Source of the DNA: UBA1715 sp045615765
Lineage (GTDB): Bacteria; Bacteroidota; Bacteroidia; Bacteroidales; UBA1715
NCBI GenBank assembly: GCA_045615765.1
Contig: JAZLFM010000027.1
Coordinates: 3,921-67,920 of the forward strand
Length of the DNA stretch: 64,000 nucleotides
Direction: 5' to 3'
Shown here one piece after another: positions 44,691 to 54,316 of this stretch (within the stretch, counting starts at the first letter, position 1; each line of letters begins with the position of its first letter). The notes below the pieces were generated by a model. That model saw nothing but the letters and a program-made list of their open reading frames with translations. It had not been told where the DNA came from and made no database searches. A program made the translations under genes and the position numbers.

Positions 44691-47348
44691 TTATTCTGCT
44701 ACTAATATTTTGTTCGTTTTATTACCAACAACAACTATATAGCTTGCATATTTCTCAACAGGGATAGAATATGATGTGTTACCTTTTGCTCTGTATTGTA
44801 ATTTTCCGTCAGCTGTATAAATACTAATAGGCAGATTTTCGCAGTTTTGAATAAAAATAGTCTTGTCTTTACTATAAACAATTGCATTGTTCTTCAAAGA
44901 GTTAATAGCTAGATTATTTTCCAATTCTGCAATGTTACTGATTGCTAAGCTGAAAGGACCGCTTTCTGCTTTTGTTAGTGGATCGTTGGCGTCAACAACT
45001 TCTGGTAGGACTATACCAACATAGTATGATAGTGTTCCTTCTACAGGTTGCAAATCAGTATAGGTCCATGATGATGCAGTTACTTTGTCTATTTCTTCTA
45101 CGGTGTCAGTTGTTACTCTAAAGATAGAGTAAGTAGAAAATTCAACACCTTCGTAGCCGTCCCATGAAAGATTGACTTCGCCTCCGATACCAACATTTTT
45201 CTGTAGGTGTATAGTTTTGTGATGGTTGCTTAATTCTGATTCAAAGCCACAAGCGTCAGTTACCGTTAGTTTATATCTATATGATTTTTGTAGGCTATTT
45301 GCTGATTCATCTACATAAATGCTTGTTTCGTTATATGAAACAGTGTCTATAGCTTCATATTGGTCTTTTATGGCAGTTTCACGATAAATTGTATAGAAGT
45401 CTAAGACATCGGAAGGCTCTTTTTTCCAAACAATTAAGTTTGCAGGAGCAGTTTCCTGGCTTACGGTTACTAAACTGATTTCTGGCTCAAGTTCCCATAA
45501 CTCTTTTCTTGGTAGATATAAAGTATCTTGTAGCAATATACCAAGTGCATCTGTAATGCTAATGCTATGTGTGCCGTATGTTATATTTTTTAGTGTTTTC
45601 TCTGTACTGCCATCTTCCCATATAATTGAATAGGGAGGAAGTCCTCCGTGTATTTCAATTGTGATTGCCCCATCTGCTGATTCACAATTAGGAAGTTCGT
45701 ATGATGGTTCTATATAGAATATTTCGGCAAAAATAGCTTCAAGAATAAGTGTATCTTCTGTTAACGTAATAAAACGAGGGTTGTCGGTGTTTCCGTCACT
45801 CCAACCAGTAAATAGGTAACCATCGTATGCGGTTGCTGTAATAGAAAATTCTGAACAAAAACTTCCGTCTTTTTCAATATATCCACGCTCTTCATCACAA
45901 ATAGCACGAAAAACAGAATTGCATTCAATGTAATTTGTGAATTCTTTCCAATATTCTTGTGATGTGTACGATTCTAAAGAACCGCATGGAATATAGACGG
46001 GTATTTCTTTATTGACAGAATAAAATGCGTCACTTGTTAGATTTATAGGATTTTCATTTAGGATAGTGATTTCTTCTAAACTATATGTGTTTTCTAAAAT
46101 AGCACTACCAATAGTTGTAACGGTCTTTGGTAATGTGAAATTCTTTAATTGGCATTGCGAGAAGGCATTGTTGCCGATTTCTGTTACCGTTTCTGGTATA
46201 TGTATTTGTTGTAAGTTTGCACAATCGGAAAATGCTTCTTTCCCAATTGTTGTTAATCCATTTGGTAATAGAATTGTTTGTAATGATGTACATGAACGGA
46301 ATGCATCGGCTTCAATTTCTTTGATTGTACTTGGTAATGTTATATTAGAAAGACTTTCGCAGTATAAAAATGCTTCTTGTGGTATTATTTCTACACCTTC
46401 TGGTATATCTATAGATTGTAGTTGTGTACAATTTGTGAATGCATTATTGCCAATTTCGGTAATATTTTTTGGTATTGAAATTGAAACAAGTTTAGTACAA
46501 TTTGAAAAAGTTTCTTTATTTATTTCGGTAATTCCATCTGGAATTACAAAATTGCTTATTGCCGAAAATTCAAATGCTTTGATTCCAATATATATAAGTG
46601 TGTTTGGAATGTTTATTTGGGATAATTGTGTACAAAAAGAAAAACAGTTTGTTCCAATTTCGAGTAAACCTTCAGGTAAAGCAACTTCTTTTAGATTAGT
46701 ACAACTATAAAAAGCGTTATCTTCTATATATTTCACACCTTCTGGAATAGTAATGGATGTAAGGTTGCTACATAGATAAAAAAGATATTTTGGTATTGTG
46801 GTTAATGATTTTGTTTTGATAGTTACATTAGCAAGTTTTGTGCATTCCCAAAAAATAGATTCTTCTATGGATGTTACACTTTCTGGTATTTCAATTGCTC
46901 TTAGTGCCTCACAGGCCATAAATGCACAGGTTTCTATTTTTTTTAATCCTTCAGGGAGTGTGATAGAATTTAATTTTATACAATCACGAAAAGCTTCAGA
47001 TCCTATGATGGTTACAGATGAAGGAATGGTCAGATTTTGTAGTCTTGAACAATCGAAAAAAGCTCTGCTATTTATTTTTGTTATGGTTTCAGGTAGTATT
47101 ACGCTTGTTACTCTGCAAGATGCAAATGCATTATTGTCAATTTCTGTTACAATGTATTCTTTTTCTTCATATATAATTGTAGAAGGAATTACTATATCGC
47201 CAGAATATGAATTTGTGCTAGTTTCTATTACACTTGCTGTCTCGGAATCTTCGTCGATCCTATAAAATATGTTGTCTTTTTCTATAGTAGTAGCAAGTGC
47301 TGCGCAGTAGCAACATAACACGAGTGGGAGAGTAAACAATCGTTTCAT
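44691..47348 (-). CDS. BspA-like leucine-rich-repeat surface protein with T9SS-type tail
   Basis: About 885 residues. A signal peptide (MKRLFTLPLVLCCYCAALA) is followed by about 16 LRR_5 repeats of 23 residues (about 55-455) of the form NNAFxxCxxLxxIxIPEGVTxI. Then come a bacterial-repeat-like segment (FTGWSDGNTDNP), a SprB-like short motif (GGLPPYSIIWEDGS), fibronectin-like beta domains, and a C-terminal T9SS type A-like tail (ISIYTADGKL...SYIVVVGNKTNKILV). Comparable BspA proteins bind host matrix or other bacteria. ATG 47354 is a possible start two codons earlier. Longer starts lie upstream of the promoter box. The gene is enclosed by a perfect inverted repeat. Confidence 0.88.
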   Translation of the reverse strand: MKRLFTLPLVLCCYCAALATTIEKDNIFYRIDEDSETASVIETSTNSYSGDIVIPSTIIYEEKEYIVTEIDNNAFASCRVTSVILPETITKINSRAFFDCSRLQNLTIPSSVTIIGSEAFRDCIKLNSITLPEGLKKIETCAFMACEALRAIEIPESVTSIEESIFWECTKLANVTIKTKSLTTIPKYLFYLCSNLTSITIPEGVKYIEDNAFYSCTNLKEVALPEGLLEIGTNCFSFCTQLSQINIPNTLIYIGIKAFEFSAISNFVIPDGITEINKETFSNCTKLVSISIPKNITEIGNNAFTNCTQLQSIDIPEGVEIIPQEAFLYCESLSNITLPSTIKEIEADAFRSCTSLQTILLPNGLTTIGKEAFSDCANLQQIHIPETVTEIGNNAFSQCQLKNFTLPKTVTTIGSAILENTYSLEEITILNENPINLTSDAFYSVNKEIPVYIPCGSLESYTSQEYWKEFTNYIECNSVFRAICDEERGYIEKDGSFCSEFSITATAYDGYLFTGWSDGNTDNPRFITLTEDTLILEAIFAEIFYIEPSYELPNCESADGAITIEIHGGLPPYSIIWEDGSTEKTLKNITYGTHSISITDALGILLQDTLYLPRKELWELEPEISLVTVSQETAPANLIVWKKEPSDVLDFYTIYRETAIKDQYEAIDTVSYNETSIYVDESANSLQKSYRYKLTVTDACGFESELSNHHKTIHLQKNVGIGGEVNLSWDGYEGVEFSTYSIFRVTTDTVEEIDKVTASSWTYTDLQPVEGTLSYYVGIVLPEVVDANDPLTKAESGPFSLAISNIAELENNLAINSLKNNAIVYSKDKTIFIQNCENLPISIYTADGKLQYRAKGNTSYSIPVEKYASYIVVVGNKTNKILVAE

Positions 47349-47368
47349 AATCATTAGTTTTAATATGG

Positions 47369-47376
47369 CAAATGTA
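47369..47376 (-). promoter_or_regulatory. -7 box TACATTTG (minus strand) before LRR gene
   Basis: Exact consensus on the minus strand, 20 bases before ATG 47348. It lies inside the inverted-repeat-bounded segment. Confidence 0.55.
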
Positions 47377-47433
47377 ACAACAAAAGAAGGTTTTGTTTTA
47401 TTGTTATGCACGAAACAATGAATAGTTATAAAC

Positions 47434-47464
47434 AAAAAAAGCGGTTCGTTTGAACCGCTTTTTT
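47434..47464. terminator. bidirectional terminator; right copy of the 31-bp inverted repeat
   Basis: Seven A, stem GCGGTTC/GAACCGC with loop GTTT, then six T. It is the exact reverse complement of 44646-44676. It ends the FISUMP transcript on the minus strand. Confidence 0.92.
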
Positions 47465-47484
47465 ATTGAATAGTAGAGTAGATG

Positions 47485-48321
47485 TTATTTAGATTCTTCT
47501 ACTTTTTCTATAATTTTTGTTTCTACTAACTCTTTTAAGGTTGTGTCAACTTCTGTTTTAGTAGCACCAGAAACACCGTCAGTTTCACCTACAGGGCATG
47601 TTGGTGCAGGTTTTGCGTATGTGTTAGACGCATCGTATTTACGAACGCAACGAACGCTCAAACCTTTTGTTCTGCCGATGTGGCTCTTAGTAAGACCAAC
47701 ATATTTAGCTTTTTCGCTACCAATGTTTCTCATATAAACATACATAGCATTTGCTTCGTTGTGGTCTGTGCTTGTCCACCACAAACCAAGGTTTCCTTCT
47801 TCGTAGAAGTTACCGTTCTTTTCGCGGAAACCAGCTGCTGATGCAGAGAAGTTAGTGCTGTCCCAACCAATTGTAGTAGGAACTTGATCCCAACCTTCAG
47901 CGTTTTCTACAGAAGCGTATGTCGCTGCTAATTGCAACCATTCGTTTTCAGTAGGAACTGTCCAACCTTCTGGACAAAGTTTTTCTGTTTTTACAGCAGC
48001 ATAGTTGTAAACCATTTCAGCATCTTCTGCATTGTTGTAGGTTGCACAAGCAGCTTCTGTTGTATTAGCCCATTGTTCGTTGTCTGCAACTACAGCAATG
48101 TCGCTACCGTCATTTAGTTTAGTAGTTTTTAAGTTTGATGTAAACCATTCGTTTTCACCAATTTTTACTACTTTATATGTATTACCTTCAACATCGGCAA
48201 CAGTGTTTACAACATCGTCAGCAGAAGCTTGTGGACAACGTGAATATGTTGCTTCTTGTTTTTCTTCGCTACAAGCAAAAAAGAATGCTAGGGAAGAAGC
48301 TATTAAAATTACTTTTTTCAT
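47485..48321 (-). CDS. FISUMP-domain lipoprotein
   Basis: A 278-residue lipoprotein (MKKVILIASSLAFFFACSEEKQE), with acidic residues following the lipid cysteine as in surface-exported lipoproteins. The body is the Fibrobacter succinogenes major paralogous domain: DVEGNTYKVVKIGENEWFTSNLKT, CPEGWTVPTENEWLQL, SAAGFRE, LWWTSTD and GLSVRCVR. The domain is widespread in Bacteroidota surface proteins and its ligand is unknown. The C-terminal extension is a charged helix. It lies 13 bases after the symporter gene, so the two are probably co-transcribed. Confidence 0.9.
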   Translation of the reverse strand: MKKVILIASSLAFFFACSEEKQEATYSRCPQASADDVVNTVADVEGNTYKVVKIGENEWFTSNLKTTKLNDGSDIAVVADNEQWANTTEAACATYNNAEDAEMVYNYAAVKTEKLCPEGWTVPTENEWLQLAATYASVENAEGWDQVPTTIGWDSTNFSASAAGFREKNGNFYEEGNLGLWWTSTDHNEANAMYVYMRNIGSEKAKYVGLTKSHIGRTKGLSVRCVRKYDASNTYAKPAPTCPVGETDGVSGATKTEVDTTLKELVETKIIEKVEESK

Positions 48322-48334
48322 ACTTCATTATTTA

Positions 48335-49849
48335 TTATTCAGCAGCTTCTGCAGTTTTAGCAGCAGATCTTCTGTGTAATTCTTCTTGAATTTCTTGAAC
48401 TTTTGCTTTTGACAATGGGTATTTCAAAATCAATACGATAGTTAAGAACATTGCCACTGTAGGGATGATAGCGTACATTTCACGTACTAAATCCAATTTT
48501 TCAACTGAAATGATAGGGTTTGCACCATCGATACCTGCCAAAATAAGTACATAACCAGCGATGATAGATACTAAAGCAATTGCTAATTTGATTAGGAAAC
48601 CAGAAACTGCAGTAAACATACCTTCACGACGGCTTCCGTGTTCATATTCATCGTAGTCGCAAATATCTGCTGTGAAAGCACCAATCAATGGCCAACACAT
48701 TGCCAATCCCATGTTGATGATTACTGGTGGGAATACAGCCAAGAATGGAGCAGAAGGAGTGAATAAGAACCAACTTGTTACATAACCGATGATTGCAATT
48801 GACGAACCGATAATTAATAAGGTACGTTTGTCGAAGTATTTTGCAATACGGTTAACTATCACAACCATAAGAATTTGTGTTGCTGGTTGAAGAATTGCAG
48901 TGTAAACACCAATGTGACCAGCTAATTCTTTATGTGTTACGAATGATTCTTCGAAAGAGAATGTGAAAGGATGTCTCCATGTCCAGTTGAAGATGTTGTG
49001 CATACCATCAGAACATACATGATACATTGAAATGTAACCAAGTAAAGGCAACATGAAGAACAATGCTACATATACGAAGAAAAGGGCACCCATTAACAAA
49101 AGGAATGGTTTCGATTTGAATGTAACAACCAATGAAGGCCAGAATGGGTCTTTCTTTTGTGATTGAGTACGTTCCATGTTCTTTTCTCTACAGAAAATTG
49201 CAGGAATTACACCAAAGATAATGATAAGAACACCAACGATAATACCTAAGTTTCTTGCTCCGTCAACTTCATCACCAGCACCTTTTAATAAGTCTGTTTG
49301 GCAAAGTAGGTAAGCTGAACCAATAAGAATACCAATTACATACGAGAATACAGATTTATATGTCTGCAACTTAGTTCGCTCGGTATAATCTTCCTCCAAT
49401 TCCAAACCGAGTGCTCCGTAAGGCATTTGCCAAATTGCCATTACAATGTAAAATAATGATACGATTGCAATGAAATAAATTGTTTGGAACGAACCTTGTG
49501 TACGTGGTGTAAACCAAATCGCAATAAAGGTGAGAGCTAAAATGAATGCACCCACAAAAATCCAAGGACGGCGACGTCCCCATTTTGAACGAGTGTTATC
49601 ACTTAAGTTTCCGAAAAATGTATCGGAAAAACCTTCAATAAATTTCGACGCACTGGTTGCAATACTAATTACAAGTGGGCTGACACCCATACCAATTTGG
49701 AAAATGTTAAAACTTAATGAAGGGAATACGTTCATCGCAAGATTTTCTGCAAATCCTCCGCTGGCCCAAGCTAGTTTTTCGCCTCCAGAAGACATCGATT
49801 TCGATTCTTTTTCTGAAGCACTTGGGACTTGATTTTCTGTATTATTCAT
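48335..49849 (-). CDS. MFS sugar symporter (GPH-like family)
   Basis: A 504-residue membrane protein with about 12 helices. The N-terminal LAWASGGFAENLAMNVF and the loop GNLSDNTRSKWGRRRPWIFVGAF are typical of the glycoside-pentoside-hexuronide cation symporters and their SLC45-like relatives. A polar N-terminal extension of about 25 residues precedes the first helix. It should import a sugar or glycoside with a cation. Its association with the FISUMP lipoprotein may reflect a surface-capture and import pair, which is inference. Confidence 0.88.
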   Translation of the reverse strand: MNNTENQVPSASEKESKSMSSGGEKLAWASGGFAENLAMNVFPSLSFNIFQIGMGVSPLVISIATSASKFIEGFSDTFFGNLSDNTRSKWGRRRPWIFVGAFILALTFIAIWFTPRTQGSFQTIYFIAIVSLFYIVMAIWQMPYGALGLELEEDYTERTKLQTYKSVFSYVIGILIGSAYLLCQTDLLKGAGDEVDGARNLGIIVGVLIIIFGVIPAIFCREKNMERTQSQKKDPFWPSLVVTFKSKPFLLLMGALFFVYVALFFMLPLLGYISMYHVCSDGMHNIFNWTWRHPFTFSFEESFVTHKELAGHIGVYTAILQPATQILMVVIVNRIAKYFDKRTLLIIGSSIAIIGYVTSWFLFTPSAPFLAVFPPVIINMGLAMCWPLIGAFTADICDYDEYEHGSRREGMFTAVSGFLIKLAIALVSIIAGYVLILAGIDGANPIISVEKLDLVREMYAIIPTVAMFLTIVLILKYPLSKAKVQEIQEELHRRSAAKTAEAAE

Positions 49850-49885
49850 AAAATGAGAAAAATAAATTTATTTCTTTAATTGGTG

Positions 49886-49893
49886 CAAATGTA
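49886..49893 (-). promoter_or_regulatory. -7 box TACATTTG (minus strand) before symporter gene
   Basis: Exact TAnnTTTG match on the minus strand, 36 bases before the start codon. Confidence 0.5.
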
Positions 49894-49950
49894 AGAATTT
49901 TTACCGTTTGAAATGATAAAATGTATGGTTTTTATGAACTATTGTTAACA

Positions 49951-49982
49951 AAAAAGAGCAGAAGTGATTTCTGCTCTTTTTT
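49951..49982 (-). terminator. terminator after cysE
   Basis: AAAAAGAGCAGAA and TTCTGCTCTTTTT-type arms surround a short loop. A-run and T-run on both sides. It lies two bases after the cysE stop on the minus strand. Confidence 0.85.
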
Positions 49983-49983
49983 G

Positions 49984-50865
49984 TTAATTCTTTTGTTGTG
50001 TGTACAATACTTTTGAATTTGGCTCGACGTCGTGGGTAACCCATACGTTTGCTCCAATAATAGAATCTTTTCCGATGGTGATTCTACCTAATAAAGTGGC
50101 ATTGGAGTAAATCACAACGTTGTCTTCAACGATAGGGTGACGTGGTATTCCTTTAATTGGATTTCCGTTTTCGTCTAATGGGAAATTTTTCGCTCCTAAA
50201 GTAACACCTTGATATAATTGTACGTGGTTGCCTATTATACATGTCGCACCAATTACAACACCGGTACCGTGGTCTATTGTAAAGTATTCTCCGATTTGTG
50301 CAGCAGGGTGTATGTCGATTCCTGTTGCTGAATGCGCCATTTCTGTTATGATTCTTGGAATTAATGGTACATCTAATAATAATAATTCGTGTGCTGTTCT
50401 GTAATGAAGCAATGTTTTTATTACCGGATAGCAAAAAATGATTTCACCGTATGATTTTGCTGCAGGATCGCCATTGTATGCCGCTTGTATGTCCATAGAT
50501 AGCATGTGGCGGATGTGTGGCAATCTTTGTATGAATGCGACTGCTGTTCTTTCTGCTTTTGAAAGTAGCTCTTCGCTTGATGCTTGGTTTCCGTCAAATA
50601 CGTAACCACGGTAGATTTGCTGGCTTAACATAGAGAATAGTTTGTCTACGTTTACACCAGTGTAGAATTCTATGGTTTCGTTACTTACAACGTCTTTTCC
50701 GAAGTATCCAGGAAAGATAATTTCTTGTATGGTTTCAACAATTTTTGCCAATGCATTTACCGATGGCATAGGAACTGTTCCGTTCGACTTGTGAAAAACA
50801 AGATTATACGATTCTGGAGATGAAAGTTCGCTAATTGTTTGAAGTATTTGTTTTTTGTTGTCCAT
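49984..50865 (-). CDS. cysE: serine O-acetyltransferase
   Basis: A 293-residue enzyme that makes O-acetylserine for cysteine synthesis. An N-terminal helical domain is followed by the left-handed beta-helix: HSATGIDIHPAAQIGEYFTIDHGTGVVIGATCIIGN, VQLYQGVTLGAKNF, RHPIVEDNVVIYSNATLLG. The DHGTG motif carries the catalytic histidine. The length and long N-terminal domain fit the EpsC/SatA type. The start overlaps the stop of the RNase R gene by one base. Confidence 0.94.
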   Translation of the reverse strand: MDNKKQILQTISELSSPESYNLVFHKSNGTVPMPSVNALAKIVETIQEIIFPGYFGKDVVSNETIEFYTGVNVDKLFSMLSQQIYRGYVFDGNQASSEELLSKAERTAVAFIQRLPHIRHMLSMDIQAAYNGDPAAKSYGEIIFCYPVIKTLLHYRTAHELLLLDVPLIPRIITEMAHSATGIDIHPAAQIGEYFTIDHGTGVVIGATCIIGNHVQLYQGVTLGAKNFPLDENGNPIKGIPRHPIVEDNVVIYSNATLLGRITIGKDSIIGANVWVTHDVEPNSKVLYTQQKN

Positions 50866-53024
50866 TATTCTTTTGTTTCGTTTTCTTGATCGTCTTCGGT
50901 AATTAATACAAAGTCTAATTGACGTTTAACAAGGTCGGCACGGGCAATTTTTACAGTTACTTTATCGCCCAAAGTATATTCTTTGTTTGTATATTTTCCT
51001 CGTAAACAGTAATTTCTTTCGTCAAATACATACATGTCATCTGCAAGATCGCGGATAGAAACCATACCTTCGCAAAGATTGCCGTCAAGTTCGACGTAGA
51101 ATCCCCATTCGGTTATGCTTGAAACGGTTCCTTCAAATATTTCGCCGACATGGTCTTTCATCCATTCAACTTGTTTGTATTTGATAGAAGCTCGTTCTGC
51201 ATTAGCTGCAAGTTGCTCGCGCGCCGATGCATGTTTACAGTAATCTTCATATTCTTCTTCTGAAACGCTTCCTTTTTTATTCAAATAACGGTCAAGTAGG
51301 CGGTGAACCATCATATCTGGATAACGTCGGATTGGAGATGTGAAGTGGCAATAATAATCGAAAGCAAGTCCGTAGTGGCCAATGTTTTCGGTAGTGTAAA
51401 TTGCTTTTGCCATTGAACGTACAGCCAAGCCTGCAAAGATTTCACATTTAGCAGAGCCTTTTATGTCTGTCAACAATTGGTTGATTGATTTTGATGTTTT
51501 TGCGCCGCCTGATAATGAAATCTTGTAACCAAATTTCTTTATGAAATTAGAGAAATCCTTCAATTTCATATCGTCTGGATTGTCGTGTACACGATATACA
51601 AATGTTGGAGCAGAACTTTGCTTACCAACAAATTCGGCAACTTTCTTGTTTGCCAAAAGCATAAATTCCTCAATCAATTTGTTTGCATCTTTGGATTCCT
51701 TGAAATATACGCCGGTAGGGTGTCCGTTGTTGTCCAAATGGAATTTTACTTCTCTACGGTCAAACGAAATGGCACCTTTTTCGTAACGGTCTGCTCGCAT
51801 TTTCTTTGCAAGGGCATCCATTGTTGTGATTTCTTTTACAAGATCGCCTTTGCCTGTTTCTATAACTTGTTGAGCTTCTTCGTATGCAAATCGTCTGTTG
51901 GAACGGATGACTGTGCGTCCAAACCATTGTTTTAGCACTTTTGCATCTTTGTCCATTGTGAAAACAGCTGAGAATGTCAATTTGTCTTCATCTGGACGAA
52001 GAGAACATACATTATTAGAAAGTTTCTCTGGAAGCATAGGAACAACACGGTCAACTAAATAAACTGAAGTTCCACGTTTTTGAGCCTCTGCTTCAAGTTT
52101 TGTGTTTGGTCGTACATAATATGTAACGTCTGCGATGTGAACGCCAATTTGATATGTTTCATCATCTAAAAATTCTATAGACAAAGCATCGTCAAAATCC
52201 TTTGCGTCGGCTGGGTCTATAGTGAATGTTGTTACATCGCGCATGTCTCGACGACTTCTGATTTCAGAATCAGGAATGATGTCGGGTAGGGAATTTGCTT
52301 CGTCTTCCAATTCTTTTGTGAAATGGTATGGCAAGTCAAATTCTTCAAGTATGGCGTGCATTTCTGTCTCGTTGTCGCCAACATCGCCTAAAACTTTTAC
52401 GATTTTCCCGATAGGATTTTTTGCTTTTTTAGGCCAATCGGTAATGGAAACAACTACTTTTTGACCATTCTTGGCATCCATTGCATCTTCGTTCGATACA
52501 AATATATCGTATGGAATATAACGTTTGTCAACTATTACAAATGCATATTTTGAATTACGTTCTACTATGCCGACAAAGTCTCGTTTTCCAAACTCTAAAA
52601 TTTCAACAACTTCTCCTTCTAAACGGGAGCGGCGTCCGTGGTTTGCAAATAGCGAAACTTTTACTAAATCGTTGTTTAAGGCATGATTTAAGTTAGGTGA
52701 TGCAATGAACACATCTTCTTCAAGTTGGTCGCTTACAACGTATGCGGTTCCGTATGGGGTTAAGTCAACGCGGCCGATGATACTTCCCAAACTTGATTTC
52801 ATTCTATACTTACCATTTTGGCATTCTTCAATTTCGCCTTTGGAACACAAAAATGCAAGTTTCTTATCTACTAATTCTATGCCTTTTTTATTGTTTATAC
52901 CGAGCTTTACGGCTATTTGTTTTGAGTTGATAGGTTTCTTTGGTGATTTGCGAAGAATACCTAAAATTTCGTATGAAATTTCAGTGTCAACTGCTTTTGT
53001 GAATCGTTCATTTTTTTTCGCCAT
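50865..53024 (-). CDS. rnr: ribonuclease R
   Basis: About 719 residues of an RNB-family 3'-5' exoribonuclease. An N-terminal winged helix (about 10-65) and two cold-shock domains are followed by the RNB catalytic domain with TIDPADAKDFDDALSIE, GVHIADVTYYV, and FTSPIRRYPDMMVHRLL. A C-terminal S1 domain (FEGTVSSITEWGFYVEL) completes it. It degrades structured RNA. ATG 53024 (MAKKNERFTK) was chosen. An earlier in-frame start (MYKQKYFRI) adds nine unlikely residues. It is co-translated with cysE. Confidence 0.95.
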   Translation of the reverse strand: MAKKNERFTKAVDTEISYEILGILRKSPKKPINSKQIAVKLGINNKKGIELVDKKLAFLCSKGEIEECQNGKYRMKSSLGSIIGRVDLTPYGTAYVVSDQLEEDVFIASPNLNHALNNDLVKVSLFANHGRRSRLEGEVVEILEFGKRDFVGIVERNSKYAFVIVDKRYIPYDIFVSNEDAMDAKNGQKVVVSITDWPKKAKNPIGKIVKVLGDVGDNETEMHAILEEFDLPYHFTKELEDEANSLPDIIPDSEIRSRRDMRDVTTFTIDPADAKDFDDALSIEFLDDETYQIGVHIADVTYYVRPNTKLEAEAQKRGTSVYLVDRVVPMLPEKLSNNVCSLRPDEDKLTFSAVFTMDKDAKVLKQWFGRTVIRSNRRFAYEEAQQVIETGKGDLVKEITTMDALAKKMRADRYEKGAISFDRREVKFHLDNNGHPTGVYFKESKDANKLIEEFMLLANKKVAEFVGKQSSAPTFVYRVHDNPDDMKLKDFSNFIKKFGYKISLSGGAKTSKSINQLLTDIKGSAKCEIFAGLAVRSMAKAIYTTENIGHYGLAFDYYCHFTSPIRRYPDMMVHRLLDRYLNKKGSVSEEEYEDYCKHASAREQLAANAERASIKYKQVEWMKDHVGEIFEGTVSSITEWGFYVELDGNLCEGMVSIRDLADDMYVFDERNYCLRGKYTNKEYTLGDKVTVKIARADLVKRQLDFVLITEDDQENETKE

Positions 53025-53133
53025 AATTCTAAAGTATTTTTGTTTGTACAATTATACGAAATTTATGGCATTTGTCATGTTAAAACGGTGTTAATTTTTC
53101 GTTGCATTTGTGTTTGCATCGTAGTTATTCATG

Positions 53134-54228
53134 CTATTCTAACAAATCGTAATGTTGATTTCGTAGTTTCGGAATGAATCCTGCTTCTCGTATGGCTTCG
53201 GGCAATTCATTCTTCTTTACAGAATAATTTGCACCGGCTTGTGATACAACATTTTCTTCTATCATAATAGAACCCATATCGTCGGCTCCGCCGTATAGAC
53301 AAATTTGTGCGGTTGGTAAACCAACAGTTAACCATGACGCTTGTATGTGTGGAATGTTTGGCAACATTATACGACTTATTGCAATCATACGAATGTATTC
53401 GTCTTTGCGTATATTAAATGTGTCTCCAGTGATTTTTTCTAAAACAGTTCCTTTGCTATAGAATGGCCATGGAATAAATGCTGTGAAACCGTCGGAATCG
53501 GCAGGCTTTTCGGATTGAACTTGTCGAATTCTTACGAGATGTTCCATACGTTCTTCTATGGTTTCAATATGCCCGTACATCATTGTTGCCGATGTCGTTA
53601 GTTTCATTTTGTGGGCTTCTTTCATTATGTCTAACCATGTTTGGCTGTCGCATTTACCTGGAGAAAGGTATTTGCGGACTCGGTCGCAGAGTATTTCGGC
53701 TCCGGCACCTGGCAGGCTATCTAATCCAGCTACATGTAATTGTTCTAAAACTTCTCGAGGAGAAAGGTGTTCACGTTTAGCTATATATGCTATTTCTGGA
53801 GGACCTAATGCATGTAGTTTTATGTTTGGATGGCGTTGTTTTAAGTCGGAAAAAAGTTGCTTGTAGAAGTCTAAACCTAATTTCGGATGCATGCCGCCTT
53901 GTATAAGCAATTGGTCGCCGCCGAAGAGTTCGAGTTCTTCTGTTTTTTGATCGTATTCGCTTAGTGTTGTGATGTATGTACCTTCTTGATTTACAGTTTT
54001 ATGGAAGTTGCAGAATTTGCAACCCGACACACACACATTTGTGATGTTTACGTTGCGATCTATTATCCATGAAACTACATTTGTAGGACGGAAATGTTTC
54101 CGTATTTTATCAGCGACAAACTGCAGTTCTGGCAAACTTGCATTTCTAAAAAGGAAAGCACCTTCTTCTATAGAAAGTTCTTGTAAATCGAGTGCTTTGT
54201 CGAATAGATTGTGAATATTCAAATTCAT
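53134..54228 (-). CDS. mqnC: cyclic dehypoxanthinyl futalosine synthase
   Basis: A 364-residue radical SAM enzyme of the futalosine pathway for menaquinone. The cluster cysteines are C66, C70 and C73 in NVCVSGCKFCNFHK. Further hallmarks are LLIQGGMHPKLGLDFY, HALGPPEIAYIA, LPGAGAEILCDRVR, YGHIETIEERMEHL and GFTAFIPWPF. These separate MqnC from MqnE and CofH. It implies that the organism makes menaquinone by the alternative route. The gene stands alone, with its own promoter. Confidence 0.93.
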   Translation of the reverse strand: MNLNIHNLFDKALDLQELSIEEGAFLFRNASLPELQFVADKIRKHFRPTNVVSWIIDRNVNITNVCVSGCKFCNFHKTVNQEGTYITTLSEYDQKTEELELFGGDQLLIQGGMHPKLGLDFYKQLFSDLKQRHPNIKLHALGPPEIAYIAKREHLSPREVLEQLHVAGLDSLPGAGAEILCDRVRKYLSPGKCDSQTWLDIMKEAHKMKLTTSATMMYGHIETIEERMEHLVRIRQVQSEKPADSDGFTAFIPWPFYSKGTVLEKITGDTFNIRKDEYIRMIAISRIMLPNIPHIQASWLTVGLPTAQICLYGGADDMGSIMIEENVVSQAGANYSVKKNELPEAIREAGFIPKLRNQHYDLLE

Positions 54229-54244
54229 TTGATTCTGTTTAAAA

Positions 54245-54275
54245 CAAAAGTATTGAATTTATTATAAATGACAAT
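54245..54275 (-). promoter_or_regulatory. promoter for mqnC
   Basis: On the minus strand, ATTG at 54272-54275, a 19-base spacer, and TACTTTTG at 54245-54252. The -7 box matches fully and the -33 box at three of four bases. Confidence 0.6.
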
Positions 54276-54284
54276 GTAATTTGT

Positions 54285-54292
54285 TATTTTTG
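54285..54292 (+). promoter_or_regulatory. -7 box TATTTTTG before ABC transporter gene
   Basis: Exact consensus, 25 bases before ATG 54317. It is divergent from and overlaps the mqnC promoter region, and rules out a TTG start at 54281. Confidence 0.55.
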
Positions 54293-54316
54293 ACAATAAT
54301 CCTTTTGGAAACTACA

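Noticed and set aside
46066..46710. Long open frame (214 codons) on the plus strand inside the LRR gene
   Set aside because: It lies opposite in-phase LRR repeats, whose periodic composition keeps the antisense frame open. It has no promoter or recognisable protein.
47349..47435. N-terminal extension of the LRR protein
   Set aside because: It would begin inside the right-hand terminator repeat and upstream of the -7 box. The signal peptide starts at 47348.
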